DNA from: Desulfonatronospira sp964577315
Lineage (GTDB): Bacteria > Desulfobacterota > Desulfovibrionia > Desulfovibrionales > Desulfonatronovibrionaceae
Assembly (NCBI GenBank): GCA_964577315.1
Contig: CAZNYT010000006.1
Coordinates: forward strand, 1-59,485
Direction: 5' to 3'
Length of the DNA: 59,485 nucleotides
Numbering within the stretch: position 1 is the stretch's first letter; each line of letters begins with the position of its first letter. The translations under genes were made by a program, and so were the position numbers. The notes beneath the pieces are model-generated. The model was not told the DNA's origin. It ran no database searches and saw nothing but the letters and a program-made list of their open reading frames with translations. This document shows positions 35,084 to 43,814 of this stretch, piece after piece.

Positions 35084-35185
35084 GTAACTATTCACCAAAT
35101 CTTTTTGAGCTTCGAGCCTCACGGCAAATGCACGCAAAAAGATCCGGTGAATATTTAGGGTTAAATATGGTGAATAGTTGCAACC
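35084..35185. repeat. Palindromic intergenic element with CAACTATTCACC ends
   Basis: GTAACTATTCACC (35084-35096) and GGTGAATAGTTGC (35169-35181) are inverted ends. Inside, ATCTTTTTG and CAAAAAGAT pair at 35099 and 35134. It fills the gap between ligA and dapB. Fragments of the same end occur at 34118, 38035, 38061 and 49850. Confidence 0.65.
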
Positions 35186-37219
35186 TCAAGCCTTGTCCCT
35201 GAGCAAATCCAAAAACTCGTCTTCCCCCATGACCCTGAGTCCCAACTCCTTGGCCTTGTCCAGCTTGGTGCCGGGATTTTCACCTACTACTACCAGATCC
35301 ACATTCCTGGAAACAGAACCTGCTACCTTGCCTCCCAAATGCTCTACCTTTTCCCGGGCCTGCTCCCGGCTCAGGTTGCTCAGCCCTCCTGTAAAAAGGA
35401 CTTTTTGGCCTTTTAAGGGTGCCTGGGTTGCAGCCTCCAACTGGTGCACCGGCCAGAGGCCCAGTTCCTTGAACTCACGTAACATTTTTCTATTGTCCGG
35501 ATTACTAAAGAACTGGACTATGGAAGAGGCTACTTCCGGACCTACATCCTCTATTTGCTGCAGACTCTCCTGATCCGCTAGCATCAAGTCGTCCAGGCTA
35601 GGGAACCTTTCTGCCAGCCTCTTGGCGGTTTCTGAACCCACGTGCCTTATCCCTAGAGCTGCAATTAGTTTGGGAAGAGTAGCCTTTTGTTTAGCCTGCT
35701 CAATGGAATCCAGAATGTTTTGGGCAAGCTTTTTTCCCATCCGCTCCAAAGGCAAAAGATCCTCCTGGCGCAAACGAAAAATATCCGCTGGGGTACGTAA
35801 AATTCCCTGGTGAACCAGATTCCTTATCCATTTGTTGCCCAACCCCTCGATATCCAAACCCTGTTTGCTCACGAAATAGATAAGATCCTGCTCCAATCGT
35901 GCAGGACAGGAAAGATTCAGGCAACGCAAGGCCACTTCCTGATTGAGACGAACGACAGGGTTGTTGCAGGCGGGACAGTGTTCCGGAAAAACAAATTCTT
36001 TTTCTGTTCCCTGGCGCTTTTCTTTTACAGGTCTTAACACTTCCGGGATAACATCCCCGGCCCGCTGAACTAAAACCGTGTCCCCGATCTTTAGATCCTT
36101 GGCCTGGATTTCCTTTTCATTATGCAGACTCGCCCTGGAAACCAGGACCCCTCCAATGTGTACAGGCTCCAATATGGCCACCGGGGTCAAGGCTCCGGTA
36201 CGCCCCACTTGAACCTGGATATCCTTGAGCTTGGTTTCGCCCTGCAAGGCGGGAAATTTTAATGCCAAAGCCCACCTGGGAGCCCGAGCAGTATATCCCA
36301 GGCGCTCCTGCAAGCTCAGCTCATTAACCTTGATCACCAGGCCATCCACCTCAAAATCGGTTTGCTCCCTGTCTTGCAAACTTTGCTGATAATACGCATC
36401 TATCTCTTCCGCATCCCTGCATATCCTGCCTCCCTGTACCGTGGGCACCCCCAGATTCCTAAGCCTGAGAAAAATCTCCTCCTGGGTTCTCCAGGCGGAA
36501 GAGAACCCAAAACGCACCCATCCTGTACCGTAAGCAAAAAAATACAAAGGCCTGGCAGCTGTAATGCTGGGATCCAATTGGCGCACGGAGCCGGCGGCAG
36601 CATTTCTGGGATTGGCAAAAGTTTTCTCCCCTTGCTGGGCCTTTTGATCGTTCAATCTGATAAAATCCTTCTTGGGAATAACTACTTCCCCCCTCACTTC
36701 CAGATATTCCGGGGGATTTTCCTCCTGAAAAAGAAGCAAGGGGAGATTTTTTATAGTGCGAACATTGGCTGTAACCTCTTCCCCGACAAAACCATCCCCC
36801 CTGGTGCTGGCGGCTTTATACACCCCATGTTCGTAAATCACCTCAACAGCCAAACCATCCAGCTTGGGCTCCACCCAGTAGAAAGGATCTGCGTCCGGAA
36901 CCTGTCTGTGGACCCGGCTTAAGAACTCTCGGACTTCCTGAAGGGAAAAGCAGTTCTCCAGGCTATACATGGGCAGGGTATGCTCCATGTGAGCAAAGGA
37001 TTGAGCAGGTGGGGCACCTACTTTCTTGGTAGGAGATGCCGGATGATCCAACCAGGGATATTTCTCCTCCAGATCCTTTAATTCAGCCAGGAGACCATCG
37101 TATTCAGCATCGCTGATCAAGGGATCATCCAATACATAATAGCGGTAATTGTGGTAATTGATTTCCCGGCGCAGCTTCTCAGTCCGGTCCATGAGTTTTT
37201 GTTTCTGTTCTTGATCCAT
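35186..37219 (-). CDS. ligA: NAD-dependent DNA ligase
   Basis: 677 residues, full length. The adenylated lysine is in VEPKLDGLAVE near residue 118. OB-fold, zinc finger (CPACNN..CLNLSCP), helix-hairpin-helix and a C-terminal BRCT domain (about 590-677, ending LGLRVMGEDEFLDLLRDK) follow in order. It seals nicks in replication and repair using NAD. The stop lies at the edge of the palindromic element at 35084. Confidence 0.97.
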   Translation of the reverse strand: MDQEQKQKLMDRTEKLRREINYHNYRYYVLDDPLISDAEYDGLLAELKDLEEKYPWLDHPASPTKKVGAPPAQSFAHMEHTLPMYSLENCFSLQEVREFLSRVHRQVPDADPFYWVEPKLDGLAVEVIYEHGVYKAASTRGDGFVGEEVTANVRTIKNLPLLLFQEENPPEYLEVRGEVVIPKKDFIRLNDQKAQQGEKTFANPRNAAAGSVRQLDPSITAARPLYFFAYGTGWVRFGFSSAWRTQEEIFLRLRNLGVPTVQGGRICRDAEEIDAYYQQSLQDREQTDFEVDGLVIKVNELSLQERLGYTARAPRWALALKFPALQGETKLKDIQVQVGRTGALTPVAILEPVHIGGVLVSRASLHNEKEIQAKDLKIGDTVLVQRAGDVIPEVLRPVKEKRQGTEKEFVFPEHCPACNNPVVRLNQEVALRCLNLSCPARLEQDLIYFVSKQGLDIEGLGNKWIRNLVHQGILRTPADIFRLRQEDLLPLERMGKKLAQNILDSIEQAKQKATLPKLIAALGIRHVGSETAKRLAERFPSLDDLMLADQESLQQIEDVGPEVASSIVQFFSNPDNRKMLREFKELGLWPVHQLEAATQAPLKGQKVLFTGGLSNLSREQAREKVEHLGGKVAGSVSRNVDLVVVGENPGTKLDKAKELGLRVMGEDEFLDLLRDKA

Positions 37220-37357
37220 TACTGACTTACCTGATGTGACTGCAAAAACCTGATTTACAAGGGCTTTTCCGGGTCGTCTTCCCTAACCCCGGGATAAGCC
37301 TGGAAATGAAAAAAAGGGGGGCTTTAGGCATAATTAGGGAGAGGAATCTCCAAGCAA

Positions 37358-37801
37358 TCAATATCTCTGAACCAAAATCACTCCCAGCACCAAGAACGCT
37401 ACACCCAATAATCTGCCCAAGTTGACAGGTTGCTCAGGATAGCCGATCAAACCAAAATGATCCAGGATAATAGAAGCGCTCATCTGAGCGGTAACCAGGG
37501 AAGCCAGCAAAACTACCGCCCCAAGCTTAGGAGCCAGTATGACGGTGGTGGTGACAAAAAAGGCCCCCAGCAATCCACCGGTCCACATCCACAAGGGCAA
37601 TTTCCCCCATGCCGAAACCTCGGGCACAGGTATACGCAACAAAATACAAATCAGTATCAAGAATACTGCCCCTACAGAAAAGGATACCGTGGCAGCCAGA
37701 ATCGGGCTTTTGACCTGTGCGCCAAGCAGGGCGTTCACTCCGGCCTGCACGGGCATCATGGCCCCTGCAGCCAGAGCCCAAAAGATGTATAGTAATTTCA
37801 C
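37358..37801 (-). CDS. DMT-type small transporter (DUF606/YdcZ family)
   Basis: 147 residues with four or five membrane helices (about 5-25, 33-57, 67-88, 92-112, 127-145). AGAMMPVQAGVNALLG and LGAFFVTTTVILAPKLGA are family-typical. These proteins are half-size members of the drug/metabolite group; substrates are unknown. The start is GTG with an AGGTGG site. It is divergent from the nucleotidase gene at 38411. Confidence 0.82.
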   Translation of the reverse strand: MKLLYIFWALAAGAMMPVQAGVNALLGAQVKSPILAATVSFSVGAVFLILICILLRIPVPEVSAWGKLPLWMWTGGLLGAFFVTTTVILAPKLGAVVLLASLVTAQMSASIILDHFGLIGYPEQPVNLGRLLGVAFLVLGVILVQRY

Positions 37802-38135
37802 TGCGTTCCACCTAGTACTGGGTTTGCAGAACCGAGACCTCAGCGCAATTGAGGCCCTAACCTACTTTATAGTACTATTGCCCGCATAAGACTTATCCCG
37901 GCAAAATTTCGAGAGACTACTGCATAAGTCTGCATACTTCCAGTTTGGGTGCTGAGTGCTTCAAGATAAAGAGCGCCACAAGCTCAAGAAACAGACTAAT
38001 CCAAAAGAAAAAACCGGTCAAATCCTGAAGAAAAGGCAACTACTCACCACTTTTGACCTAAACTATTCACCATATCTTACCAAGAAAAAAATTCAACACC
38101 CCCTATAAGCTAATATTTGGGCTTCAAGAGCTTAA
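37802..38135. other. Intergenic region, no gene seen
   Basis: 334 bases before MITE copy 3. It holds two CAACTA(T/C)TCACC-type motifs (38035, 38061) and a GGTTTGCAGAACC segment near 37820 that faintly recalls the MITE inner arm. No reading frame with a ribosome site is seen. Confidence 0.4.
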
Positions 38136-38289
38136 CAACAACGAAACTTGGCTCTGTAAACAGCCTTACTATTATGGCAGCAACTCTTACTCGAGGTCCG
38201 AGGGTTCTGCAAACTGGGAGTAATCTGTGTGAGCGACGGCCTGTTTGCAGAATTCTCGGACCTTAGGATAATAAGTTTCGTTGTAGTTA
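38136..38289 (-). repeat. Palindromic MITE-like element, copy 3
   Basis: 154 bases. The left end CAACAACGAAACTTGG and right end ATAAGTTTCGTTGTAGTTA are inverted. The inner arms are GGTCCGAGGGTTCTGCAAAC (38196) and GTTTGCAGAATTCTCGGACC (38243-38262). The loop is a variant, lacking CGTAGG before GGCCTG. It lies between divergent genes and may affect both promoters. Confidence 0.88.
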
Positions 38290-38410
38290 TTCCAGGATTT
38301 CGGAACCTGCGGCTGCCTGCCTGAAAAACAAAATCTCATTCTAGCCGGTGGACAGTTGAGCAGGATTGACTTAGTATATTCCTGGAAAATCCAAAAAAGG
38401 GGCCTTTGCT

Positions 38411-39058
38411 ATGCAAGCTTTCATTTTCGACCTGGACAACACCCTTTATTCCCAGGAACTGAATATTTTCCCCATTATCGATGCCAGGATCAATGCGTAT
38501 ATGTCCAGGAAATTGGGAATGCCCCAAGAAGAAGTTGACGAGTTGCGGCGATATTACTGGAACCTGTACGGGGTAACGCTGAAAGGACTTATGCTTCATC
38601 ACGGCATAGATCCGGAAGATTTTTTAAGAGAAGTCCATGACCTGGATCTAGCCGGGATTTTGAAGCCCAACCCCAAGCTCAGACAAACCTTGAGTCAATT
38701 GCAGGCGGATAAGTTCATTTTTACCAACGCCTCCCAAGAGCACGCCAGGAATGTCTTGGGGCTTTTGGATTTACAAGACCTGTTTCAGGATATTTTCGAT
38801 ATCCGCATTGCGGATTACCAGCCCAAGCCCTACCAGGAACCTTATGTCAAGATTTTAAAACACCTGAATCTACAGGCCTGGCAATGCGTCATGGTGGATG
38901 ATCTGCCGGACAACCTGAAAACAGCCAAAGATCTGGGAATGCAAACTGTTCTTATCGGCGACCAAGACGGACACCCGTATATCGACTGCTGCGTACCCCG
39001 AGCCTGTCAAATTTTAAAGGCGGCAAGAACCTTAAGTTCACGCTCGCGAACTATCTAG
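38411..39058 (+). CDS. HAD-type pyrimidine 5'-nucleotidase
   Basis: 215 residues. It opens QAFIFDLDNTLYSQELNIF, the motif I of the SDT1/pyrimidine nucleotidase HAD branch. Motif II is FIFTNAS, and the later motifs are QPKPYQEPYV and VMVDDLPDNLKTA. A cap lies at about 20-85. It would remove phosphate from UMP, CMP or a similar substrate. The end overlaps the convergent GNAT-TraB gene by 8 bases. Confidence 0.85.
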   Translation: MQAFIFDLDNTLYSQELNIFPIIDARINAYMSRKLGMPQEEVDELRRYYWNLYGVTLKGLMLHHGIDPEDFLREVHDLDLAGILKPNPKLRQTLSQLQADKFIFTNASQEHARNVLGLLDLQDLFQDIFDIRIADYQPKPYQEPYVKILKHLNLQAWQCVMVDDLPDNLKTAKDLGMQTVLIGDQDGHPYIDCCVPRACQILKAARTLSSRSRTI

Positions 39059-40790
39059 CCAGCCTGACATTGAATCCCGCTTCCTTCAACATATAGCGCA
39101 GGTTGTGCATATGGGCAGTTCCTACAAAAACCGCACATCTACCCTGTTCCAAGTATGGAAGCATGCGGTGTAAAAAACGCTCGTCCCGGTGATCAATGAC
39201 AGATTCCGTACGGGAGGGAAACTCGGAAATACTTTGCATCAACCCGTCCAAATCTCCCTTGAGGTAGCTTTTCTCATTCTTTTTGATTAGCTGCTCCCAA
39301 CTCTGGCAATTGCGCAAAAAATGGATCACCCTCTGAACCGGGATGCTTTCCATGGTCCTCAGCTGTTCTGGGATGGTCTCCATGCCCAAAACGTATTTGC
39401 CCAGATTATGGGCAGCGTTCCAGGCCTCCAAATCCACGGATTGCTCCCATCCCTGGCGCTTCAAAAACTCGGACCACAATGTAAAAAAAGCCAGCCAGTG
39501 CCGAGTATAAGCCAGGTAGTAATACACATCCACGTTTCTGGACCTCTGCCGGCCGAGTATTTTATCCATAAAACCAGGCGTTCCGCAGACCACATTCTCC
39601 AACACCTGTATTTCAGAGTGGCTCAAATGAGGTGCCAGGCGGGGGGAGTCCTGAGTAGGATTTTTGCCCACATCCGCAATAAAATCCATGCTACCCCGGT
39701 CCAAGGGTCCCTCGCAAAGCACCATATCAACATCCCGATACAATCGGTACAAATGAATTCTGAAACTGTAGCGACAAAAATGAGCTGCGCCTATTATCCA
39801 GCTGCGGCGACCATTTTTTTCCAATTCCCAGATCATGGACAGCTTGTGCTGTTCCGGCAATTCTCTAAAGATCTTCCACTTATCTTCCAGAAGGAGGCTT
39901 GGCTCTTGTGAGACCTGTGCCCAGCCGCCCCAAACCCTGGTGCTTTTCTGTTGGGTCCACACAGCCAGATCGTATGACCATTCAGGCTTGCCGCCCCATT
40001 TTACCTTGAAATGTTTTATTCCCGGATTAACCCCCTGACCTAAGTGAATGAATTCTTTTCCCTTCCTCTGGGCAAGGGCCAGCATTTCCCGAAACAAGAG
40101 ATCTGTGGCATAAGGGGTATGATGCTTGCGGGAGTGAGCCCCGATCAAGTAACTCACAAAACGTTCCGGGCCTGTATCCAAAAGTAGGCAAGCAGCCAGG
40201 TTATCGTTTTGATCCCATGCATTGAGCAGGATCAAATCCTGAACACCTGCCAAAACAGGCTGGGTCCGCTCATACATGGAATACACCTGAGGAGGTAGAT
40301 CCCTTGCCTGGACAAACTCGTCCCACAAGTCCTGGTGGGAAGAGGTGAACACCCTGCCCTCCTCCACCCTCAAACTCTCCTCAGCCCGCTTGGCCAGGTT
40401 CAAAAGGCGGGGATGTACTCTGCTTTGAGTGGATAAAACGTAATATTTATCCGCATCTATTCTCCATTTAGCCCAGGAAGGTGGTAACTCGGGACTAACT
40501 GCCCATACATGGACAGGCTTCACCCGCTGCATGGACTCCTGCAGGGCCTGTTCAAATTCGTTCTTTCTGTATTCCCCGCTCAGGGGGTAACCTATAGCCA
40601 TTAGCCAGTCCTGACCGGTAAAAAACAAATAATCCCGGAGCAAGAAAGGCTCTCCACTGGACATGGCTCTCATGAACCAGAGCGAATGTTCCGGGACATA
40701 AGCCCTGTTCATAATTCCTTGCGGCTCTGGAAACCTTAAGGCGCCCAGTGCAAATTCCTGGTAAGACGTTAAATGCAAAGCACTCTCCAT
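39051..40790 (-). CDS. GNAT-type acyltransferase domain fused to a TraB/GumN (Tiki-superfamily) domain
   Basis: 579 residues from the ATG at 40790. The N-terminal 310 residues resemble CelD/FemAB-like GNAT acyltransferases, with FVSYLIGAHSRKHH and the diagnostic HLGQGVNPGIKHFKVKWGG near residues 260-280. Residues 340-579 match TraB/GumN: SWIIGAAHFCRYSF, VLCEGPLD, and the closing CAVFVGTAHMHNLRYMLKEAG. TraB members carry His/Glu pairs of the metal-dependent Tiki/EreA/ChaN group. This pairing in one chain is unusual. No signal peptide is seen, so it acts in the cytoplasm. The start abuts MITE copy 4, which has removed any native ribosome site; an in-frame ATG within the repeat (40820) could add ten residues. 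Confidence 0.7.
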   Translation of the reverse strand: MESALHLTSYQEFALGALRFPEPQGIMNRAYVPEHSLWFMRAMSSGEPFLLRDYLFFTGQDWLMAIGYPLSGEYRKNEFEQALQESMQRVKPVHVWAVSPELPPSWAKWRIDADKYYVLSTQSRVHPRLLNLAKRAEESLRVEEGRVFTSSHQDLWDEFVQARDLPPQVYSMYERTQPVLAGVQDLILLNAWDQNDNLAACLLLDTGPERFVSYLIGAHSRKHHTPYATDLLFREMLALAQRKGKEFIHLGQGVNPGIKHFKVKWGGKPEWSYDLAVWTQQKSTRVWGGWAQVSQEPSLLLEDKWKIFRELPEQHKLSMIWELEKNGRRSWIIGAAHFCRYSFRIHLYRLYRDVDMVLCEGPLDRGSMDFIADVGKNPTQDSPRLAPHLSHSEIQVLENVVCGTPGFMDKILGRQRSRNVDVYYYLAYTRHWLAFFTLWSEFLKRQGWEQSVDLEAWNAAHNLGKYVLGMETIPEQLRTMESIPVQRVIHFLRNCQSWEQLIKKNEKSYLKGDLDGLMQSISEFPSRTESVIDHRDERFLHRMLPYLEQGRCAVFVGTAHMHNLRYMLKEAGFNVRLAR

Positions 40791-40959
40791 AACTACAACC
40801 ACACTTGGTTCTTTAACCATGGCTCTATAAACTGCCTTACTATTATGGCAGCAACTCGTACTCGAGGCCCGAGGGTTCTGCAAACTGGGCTTAAACTGTG
40901 TGAGCGACGTAGGCTAGTTTGCAGAATTCTCGGACCTCTGGATAATAAGTTTCATTATA
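40791..40959 (-). repeat. Palindromic MITE-like element, copy 4, touching a start codon
   Basis: 169 bases. The left end AACTACAACCACACTTGG is directly next to the ATG of the GNAT-TraB gene. The right end is ATAAGTTTCATTATA. Both ends have drifted from the consensus. The inner arms are GGCCCGAGGGTTCTGCAAAC and GTTTGCAGAATTCTCGGACC. It shares the CCATGGCTCTATAAACTGCC segment with copy 2. Confidence 0.87.
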
Positions 40960-41033
40960 CAAGTGTTAATGTGTTTTATTCCAAAACATACCGGGACGAA
41001 TGTCAAGAAGGGATCAGGCAACATCTTTCCTGC

Positions 41034-41063
41034 TTGACACATACTCGTCCCCTTGACTAAATA
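41034..41063 (+). promoter_or_regulatory. Candidate sigma-70 promoter for sixA
   Basis: TTGACA (41034-41039) and TAAATA (41058-41063) are 18 bases apart. The -10 is weak. Transcription would begin about 50 bases before the sixA start. Confidence 0.4.
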
Positions 41064-41117
41064 TATTTTGGACAGGCTTTTACTGGGAACATTTTTTAAA
41101 AAGCCCCAGGAGGAATT

Positions 41118-41573
41118 ATGCAGATTTATCTGGTGCAACACGGGATAAGTAAACCCAAGGACGAGGATCCCGAACGATCCTTATCCTCGGCAGGGGAGGC
41201 AGATGTAAGGCGCATTGCCGAAACCGCCCGAAACTATAGTATCCCGCTTCGGGGCATCATACATAGCGGGAAAAAAAGGGCTCAGCAAACCGCTGAAATC
41301 ATGGCTGAAGCCTTGCAGCCCCCTCAGGACATCCAGGTAGGCGAAGAATTGGGACCAGTGGATGATATTCTCGTCTGGGCCCCAAAATGCCCGGAGCTGG
41401 ATCAATATATGCTTGTGGGGCACCTGCCTTTTTTGGAACGCTTAACCAACCAATTGGTAGCCCAAAATCCAGACAATCGGGTCATAAAATTCCAGAACGC
41501 TGGCATAGTCTGTCTTGAGCTAGAGGAACAAAAGTGGCATATTAAATGGGCTTTGATGCCCCAGATCAAATAG
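41118..41573 (+). CDS. sixA: SixA-like phosphohistidine phosphatase
   Basis: 151 residues of the histidine phosphatase family. The phosphoacceptor motif is YLVQHG in place of RHG, with Gln before the His; the second His is in LVGHLPFLERL. Arg in KKRAQQTAEIM is the phosphate pocket. SixA removes phosphate from histidine in phosphorelay or PTS proteins. It has an AGGAGG site 5 bases upstream. A cupin gene follows after 28 bases, likely in one transcript. Confidence 0.88.
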   Translation: MQIYLVQHGISKPKDEDPERSLSSAGEADVRRIAETARNYSIPLRGIIHSGKKRAQQTAEIMAEALQPPQDIQVGEELGPVDDILVWAPKCPELDQYMLVGHLPFLERLTNQLVAQNPDNRVIKFQNAGIVCLELEEQKWHIKWALMPQIK

Positions 41574-41601
41574 ACACCAACCCTTTGGATGGGAGGCTCG
41601 C

Positions 41602-41877
41602 ATGCAGGAAATCAAAATCAAGAGGAACCCCTCTCAGGAAGAACTGGATAATTTGGGAGTCAAAAGCTGGCCCACGTGGGAAGCCTCTGAGTCCCAGTTT
41701 CCCTGGCATTATGACCAGCAGGAAACCTGCTATATTGTACAAGGCGCAGTGGAGGTCACCCCTGAAGGAGGCCAGCCGGTTCTGATCCAAGCCGGAGATC
41801 TGGTCACATTCCCTGAGGGCATGTCCTGCACCTGGAAGATCAACCAGGCAGTAAAAAAACACTACCGTATGGAATAG
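41602..41877 (+). CDS. Small single-domain cupin (DUF861-like)
   Basis: 91 residues. ESQFPWHYDQQETCYIVQGAVEV and AGDLVTFPEGMSCTWKI are the two cupin motifs in the style of DUF861/EutQ-like proteins; one His and a Glu are kept for metal. The N-terminal WEASESQFPWHYD is typical. The ligand is unknown. It has a GGGAGG site and is downstream of sixA. Confidence 0.85.
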   Translation: MQEIKIKRNPSQEELDNLGVKSWPTWEASESQFPWHYDQQETCYIVQGAVEVTPEGGQPVLIQAGDLVTFPEGMSCTWKINQAVKKHYRME

Positions 41878-41890
41878 CCCTGGGACCAGA

Positions 41891-41904
41891 AGCCTGTACA
41901 GGCT
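41891..41904. repeat. Perfect 14-base palindrome after the cupin gene
   Basis: AGCCTGTACAGGCT at 41891-41904, 14 bases past the cupin stop. A second weak symmetry (GTGTG and CACAC, 41933 and 41970) follows. There is no T run, so a factor-independent terminator is uncertain; a dyad operator is possible too. Confidence 0.4.
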
Positions 41905-42086
41905 CTCGACCCGGCATAAATAGGTAGACTCGTGTGTCTGCAGCGTGAATATTTACTGTTCGCGTGCACACATCCTTGTTTATTCTGCAACAAATCCAAA
42001 CGTAAAAAAACAAACCCTATGTCCAATAGCAACCGCTCATTGCCAGGACCGTCCTAAGCCCAAACATCAGCCAGGAGGCCACGTTA

Positions 42087-42308
42087 ATGTTATCCGATCC
42101 CACTATACTTGAATTCGTGATGGTCAGCCTAATTATCGGAATAGGTTGCGGCTTGCTTCCTTATGTATTGGGCAAGGTTTATGAAATGCCCAAGCACGGC
42201 AAAACTGGATTGATTCTTTGCATTGTGGGTGGATTGGTGGGCGGCTTGTTCATAGCCCTACCCGTGGCCCTTATCTTTTCCGGGTTTATTCTTTATAAAA
42301 GTCGTTAA
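42087..42308 (+). CDS. Small two-helix membrane protein
   Basis: 73 residues with two hydrophobic segments (about 6-27 and 41-69) joined by the charged loop GKVYEMPKHGKTG. It has AGGAGG 8 bases before the ATG. No family recognised. It stands alone, 209 bases after the cupin gene, and ends before the serA terminator on the other strand. Confidence 0.7.
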   Translation: MLSDPTILEFVMVSLIIGIGCGLLPYVLGKVYEMPKHGKTGLILCIVGGLVGGLFIALPVALIFSGFILYKSR

Positions 42309-42473
42309 TCCGTCGTATCCATCCGTAAAGAGCATCTAACGCCCTCATATCAAAAAAGTAAAAAGGACCTGGGCTTCTGCCCCGGCACTCTACTTAGCCC
42401 ATTCACATAATAATCCGGGATATTCCTCGAGCCCCGGTTCTGCTCACTGTCGGACTCAACTCTTCCTGCAGAA

Positions 42474-42516
42474 CGAAAAAAAGCCGGGGAAGGCTTTGCT
42501 CATCATTCCCCGGCTT
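42474..42516 (-). terminator. Factor-independent terminator after serA
   Basis: On the minus strand AAGCCGGGGAA and TTCCCCGGCTT form an 11-bp perfect stem around a 14-base loop, followed by a run of seven T. It lies 29 bases past the serA stop. Confidence 0.9.
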
Positions 42517-42544
42517 CCTGTTCAGGCTATTATTTCGGCTGCAA

Positions 42545-43729
42545 CTAAAAAACCACTCTCTCCACGCCTTCTATCTCCAGGAGCTTATCCCTCATTTCAG
42601 GCGTGGGCTTTGTTTGGATAGTATATACCGTTTGCGCCTTACCATCCAAACGCCTGGACTTGTTTTCCTGAATATTAACACCCAACTCACCGAAAGCCGT
42701 GCCAAACTTTCCGAACATACCGGGCTTGTCCTCATGGGTAATAAACACGGTATACAAATCCAGCCCCTCGTCCACAACGGTTTGTCCCACATTAACGGAT
42801 TGTTCGAAGTCCCCGTACTTAAGGTACTTGGAAACCATCCTAGCAATCTCCATGCTTGTCTTGCGGGCAGCATTTGCGGTAGAGGCCCCCAAGTGGGCAC
42901 TGAGGACAATATTGTCCAGTTCTATGAGCTTGCTGGTAAATGCTTCGCCTTCGTTCTTGGGCTCATTTTCATAACAATCCAGGGCAGCTCCAGCGATCTG
43001 GCCGTTCTTGAGGGCATTGTACAGGGCATCTTCCTCCACGTTGACCCCTCTGGAAGCGTTAATGAGAAAAGCGCTGGACTTCATTTTTTCCAGCTCCGGA
43101 GCCCGGATCAGTGTAGCCTTGCCCCCTGTGTGGATACTTACAAAATCAGATGTCTCTAGGACCTCTTCTACGGAATCCAGGTAATCCACTTCAGACTCCA
43201 GCCAGGGATGCGGATCGTATCCCACTACCTTCATGTCCAAATCCCTGGCCTTTTTGGCCACTGCCTGTCCAATGCGACCGCAACCCAGAAGGCCCAGGGT
43301 CTGATTGGCAAGTTCCACTCCCTGAAACGGCTTCTTGTGCCAAACCCCTGACTTCAGGGACCGATGAGCAAAAGGTACTTTTCGGGCAATGGCGAACATA
43401 AGACCTATGACGTGTTCAGCAGTTGCGTTCATGTTGCCGTAAGGTGCGAACTTCACCACCACACCCCGTTCTTTGGCTGCTTCCAGGTCGATATTGTCTG
43501 TGCCTACGCCGCCGCGCCCGATGATCTTCAGCTTCCCGGTCTTGGTGGTAGCGGCCTCTATCAGCTCCCGAGTAACCTTGGTGGCACTGCGCACCAACAA
43601 GGCATCATAATGGGGAAGCTCTTTAAGGAGATCCTCATAACTGCGTTTTTCGGTATCCACACTGTAGCCTTCCTTATGCAGAAACTTTACTGCCTGTTCT
43701 GCCAAACCATCGTTTGCAAGTATTTGCAT
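42545..43729 (-). CDS. serA: D-3-phosphoglycerate dehydrogenase with C-terminal ACT domain
   Basis: 394 residues. It opens serine synthesis by oxidising 3-phosphoglycerate. The NAD site is LGLLGCGRIGQAVAKKA. Catalytic Arg, Glu and His are in INASRGVNVEEDAL, DCYENEP and LSAHLGAST. Residues 315-394 are an ACT domain (VFITHEDKPGMFGKFG), a common site for serine feedback. The aminotransferase gene lies 85 bases upstream on the same strand, giving the first two steps of the pathway. Confidence 0.93.
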   Translation of the reverse strand: MQILANDGLAEQAVKFLHKEGYSVDTEKRSYEDLLKELPHYDALLVRSATKVTRELIEAATTKTGKLKIIGRGGVGTDNIDLEAAKERGVVVKFAPYGNMNATAEHVIGLMFAIARKVPFAHRSLKSGVWHKKPFQGVELANQTLGLLGCGRIGQAVAKKARDLDMKVVGYDPHPWLESEVDYLDSVEEVLETSDFVSIHTGGKATLIRAPELEKMKSSAFLINASRGVNVEEDALYNALKNGQIAGAALDCYENEPKNEGEAFTSKLIELDNIVLSAHLGASTANAARKTSMEIARMVSKYLKYGDFEQSVNVGQTVVDEGLDLYTVFITHEDKPGMFGKFGTAFGELGVNIQENKSRRLDGKAQTVYTIQTKPTPEMRDKLLEIEGVERVVF

Positions 43730-43814
43730 AATACTTATTCTCCTTTTTTAAGATCAGATTTAAAACTAGGCCCTAAGCTCACTTATCAAGGGCTGCAGGA
43801 GCACTGTTTGAAAA

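Noticed and set aside
37810..37910. Possible decayed sixth MITE copy near GGTTTGCAGAACC
   Set aside because: Only a short stretch matches and neither terminal repeat is found.
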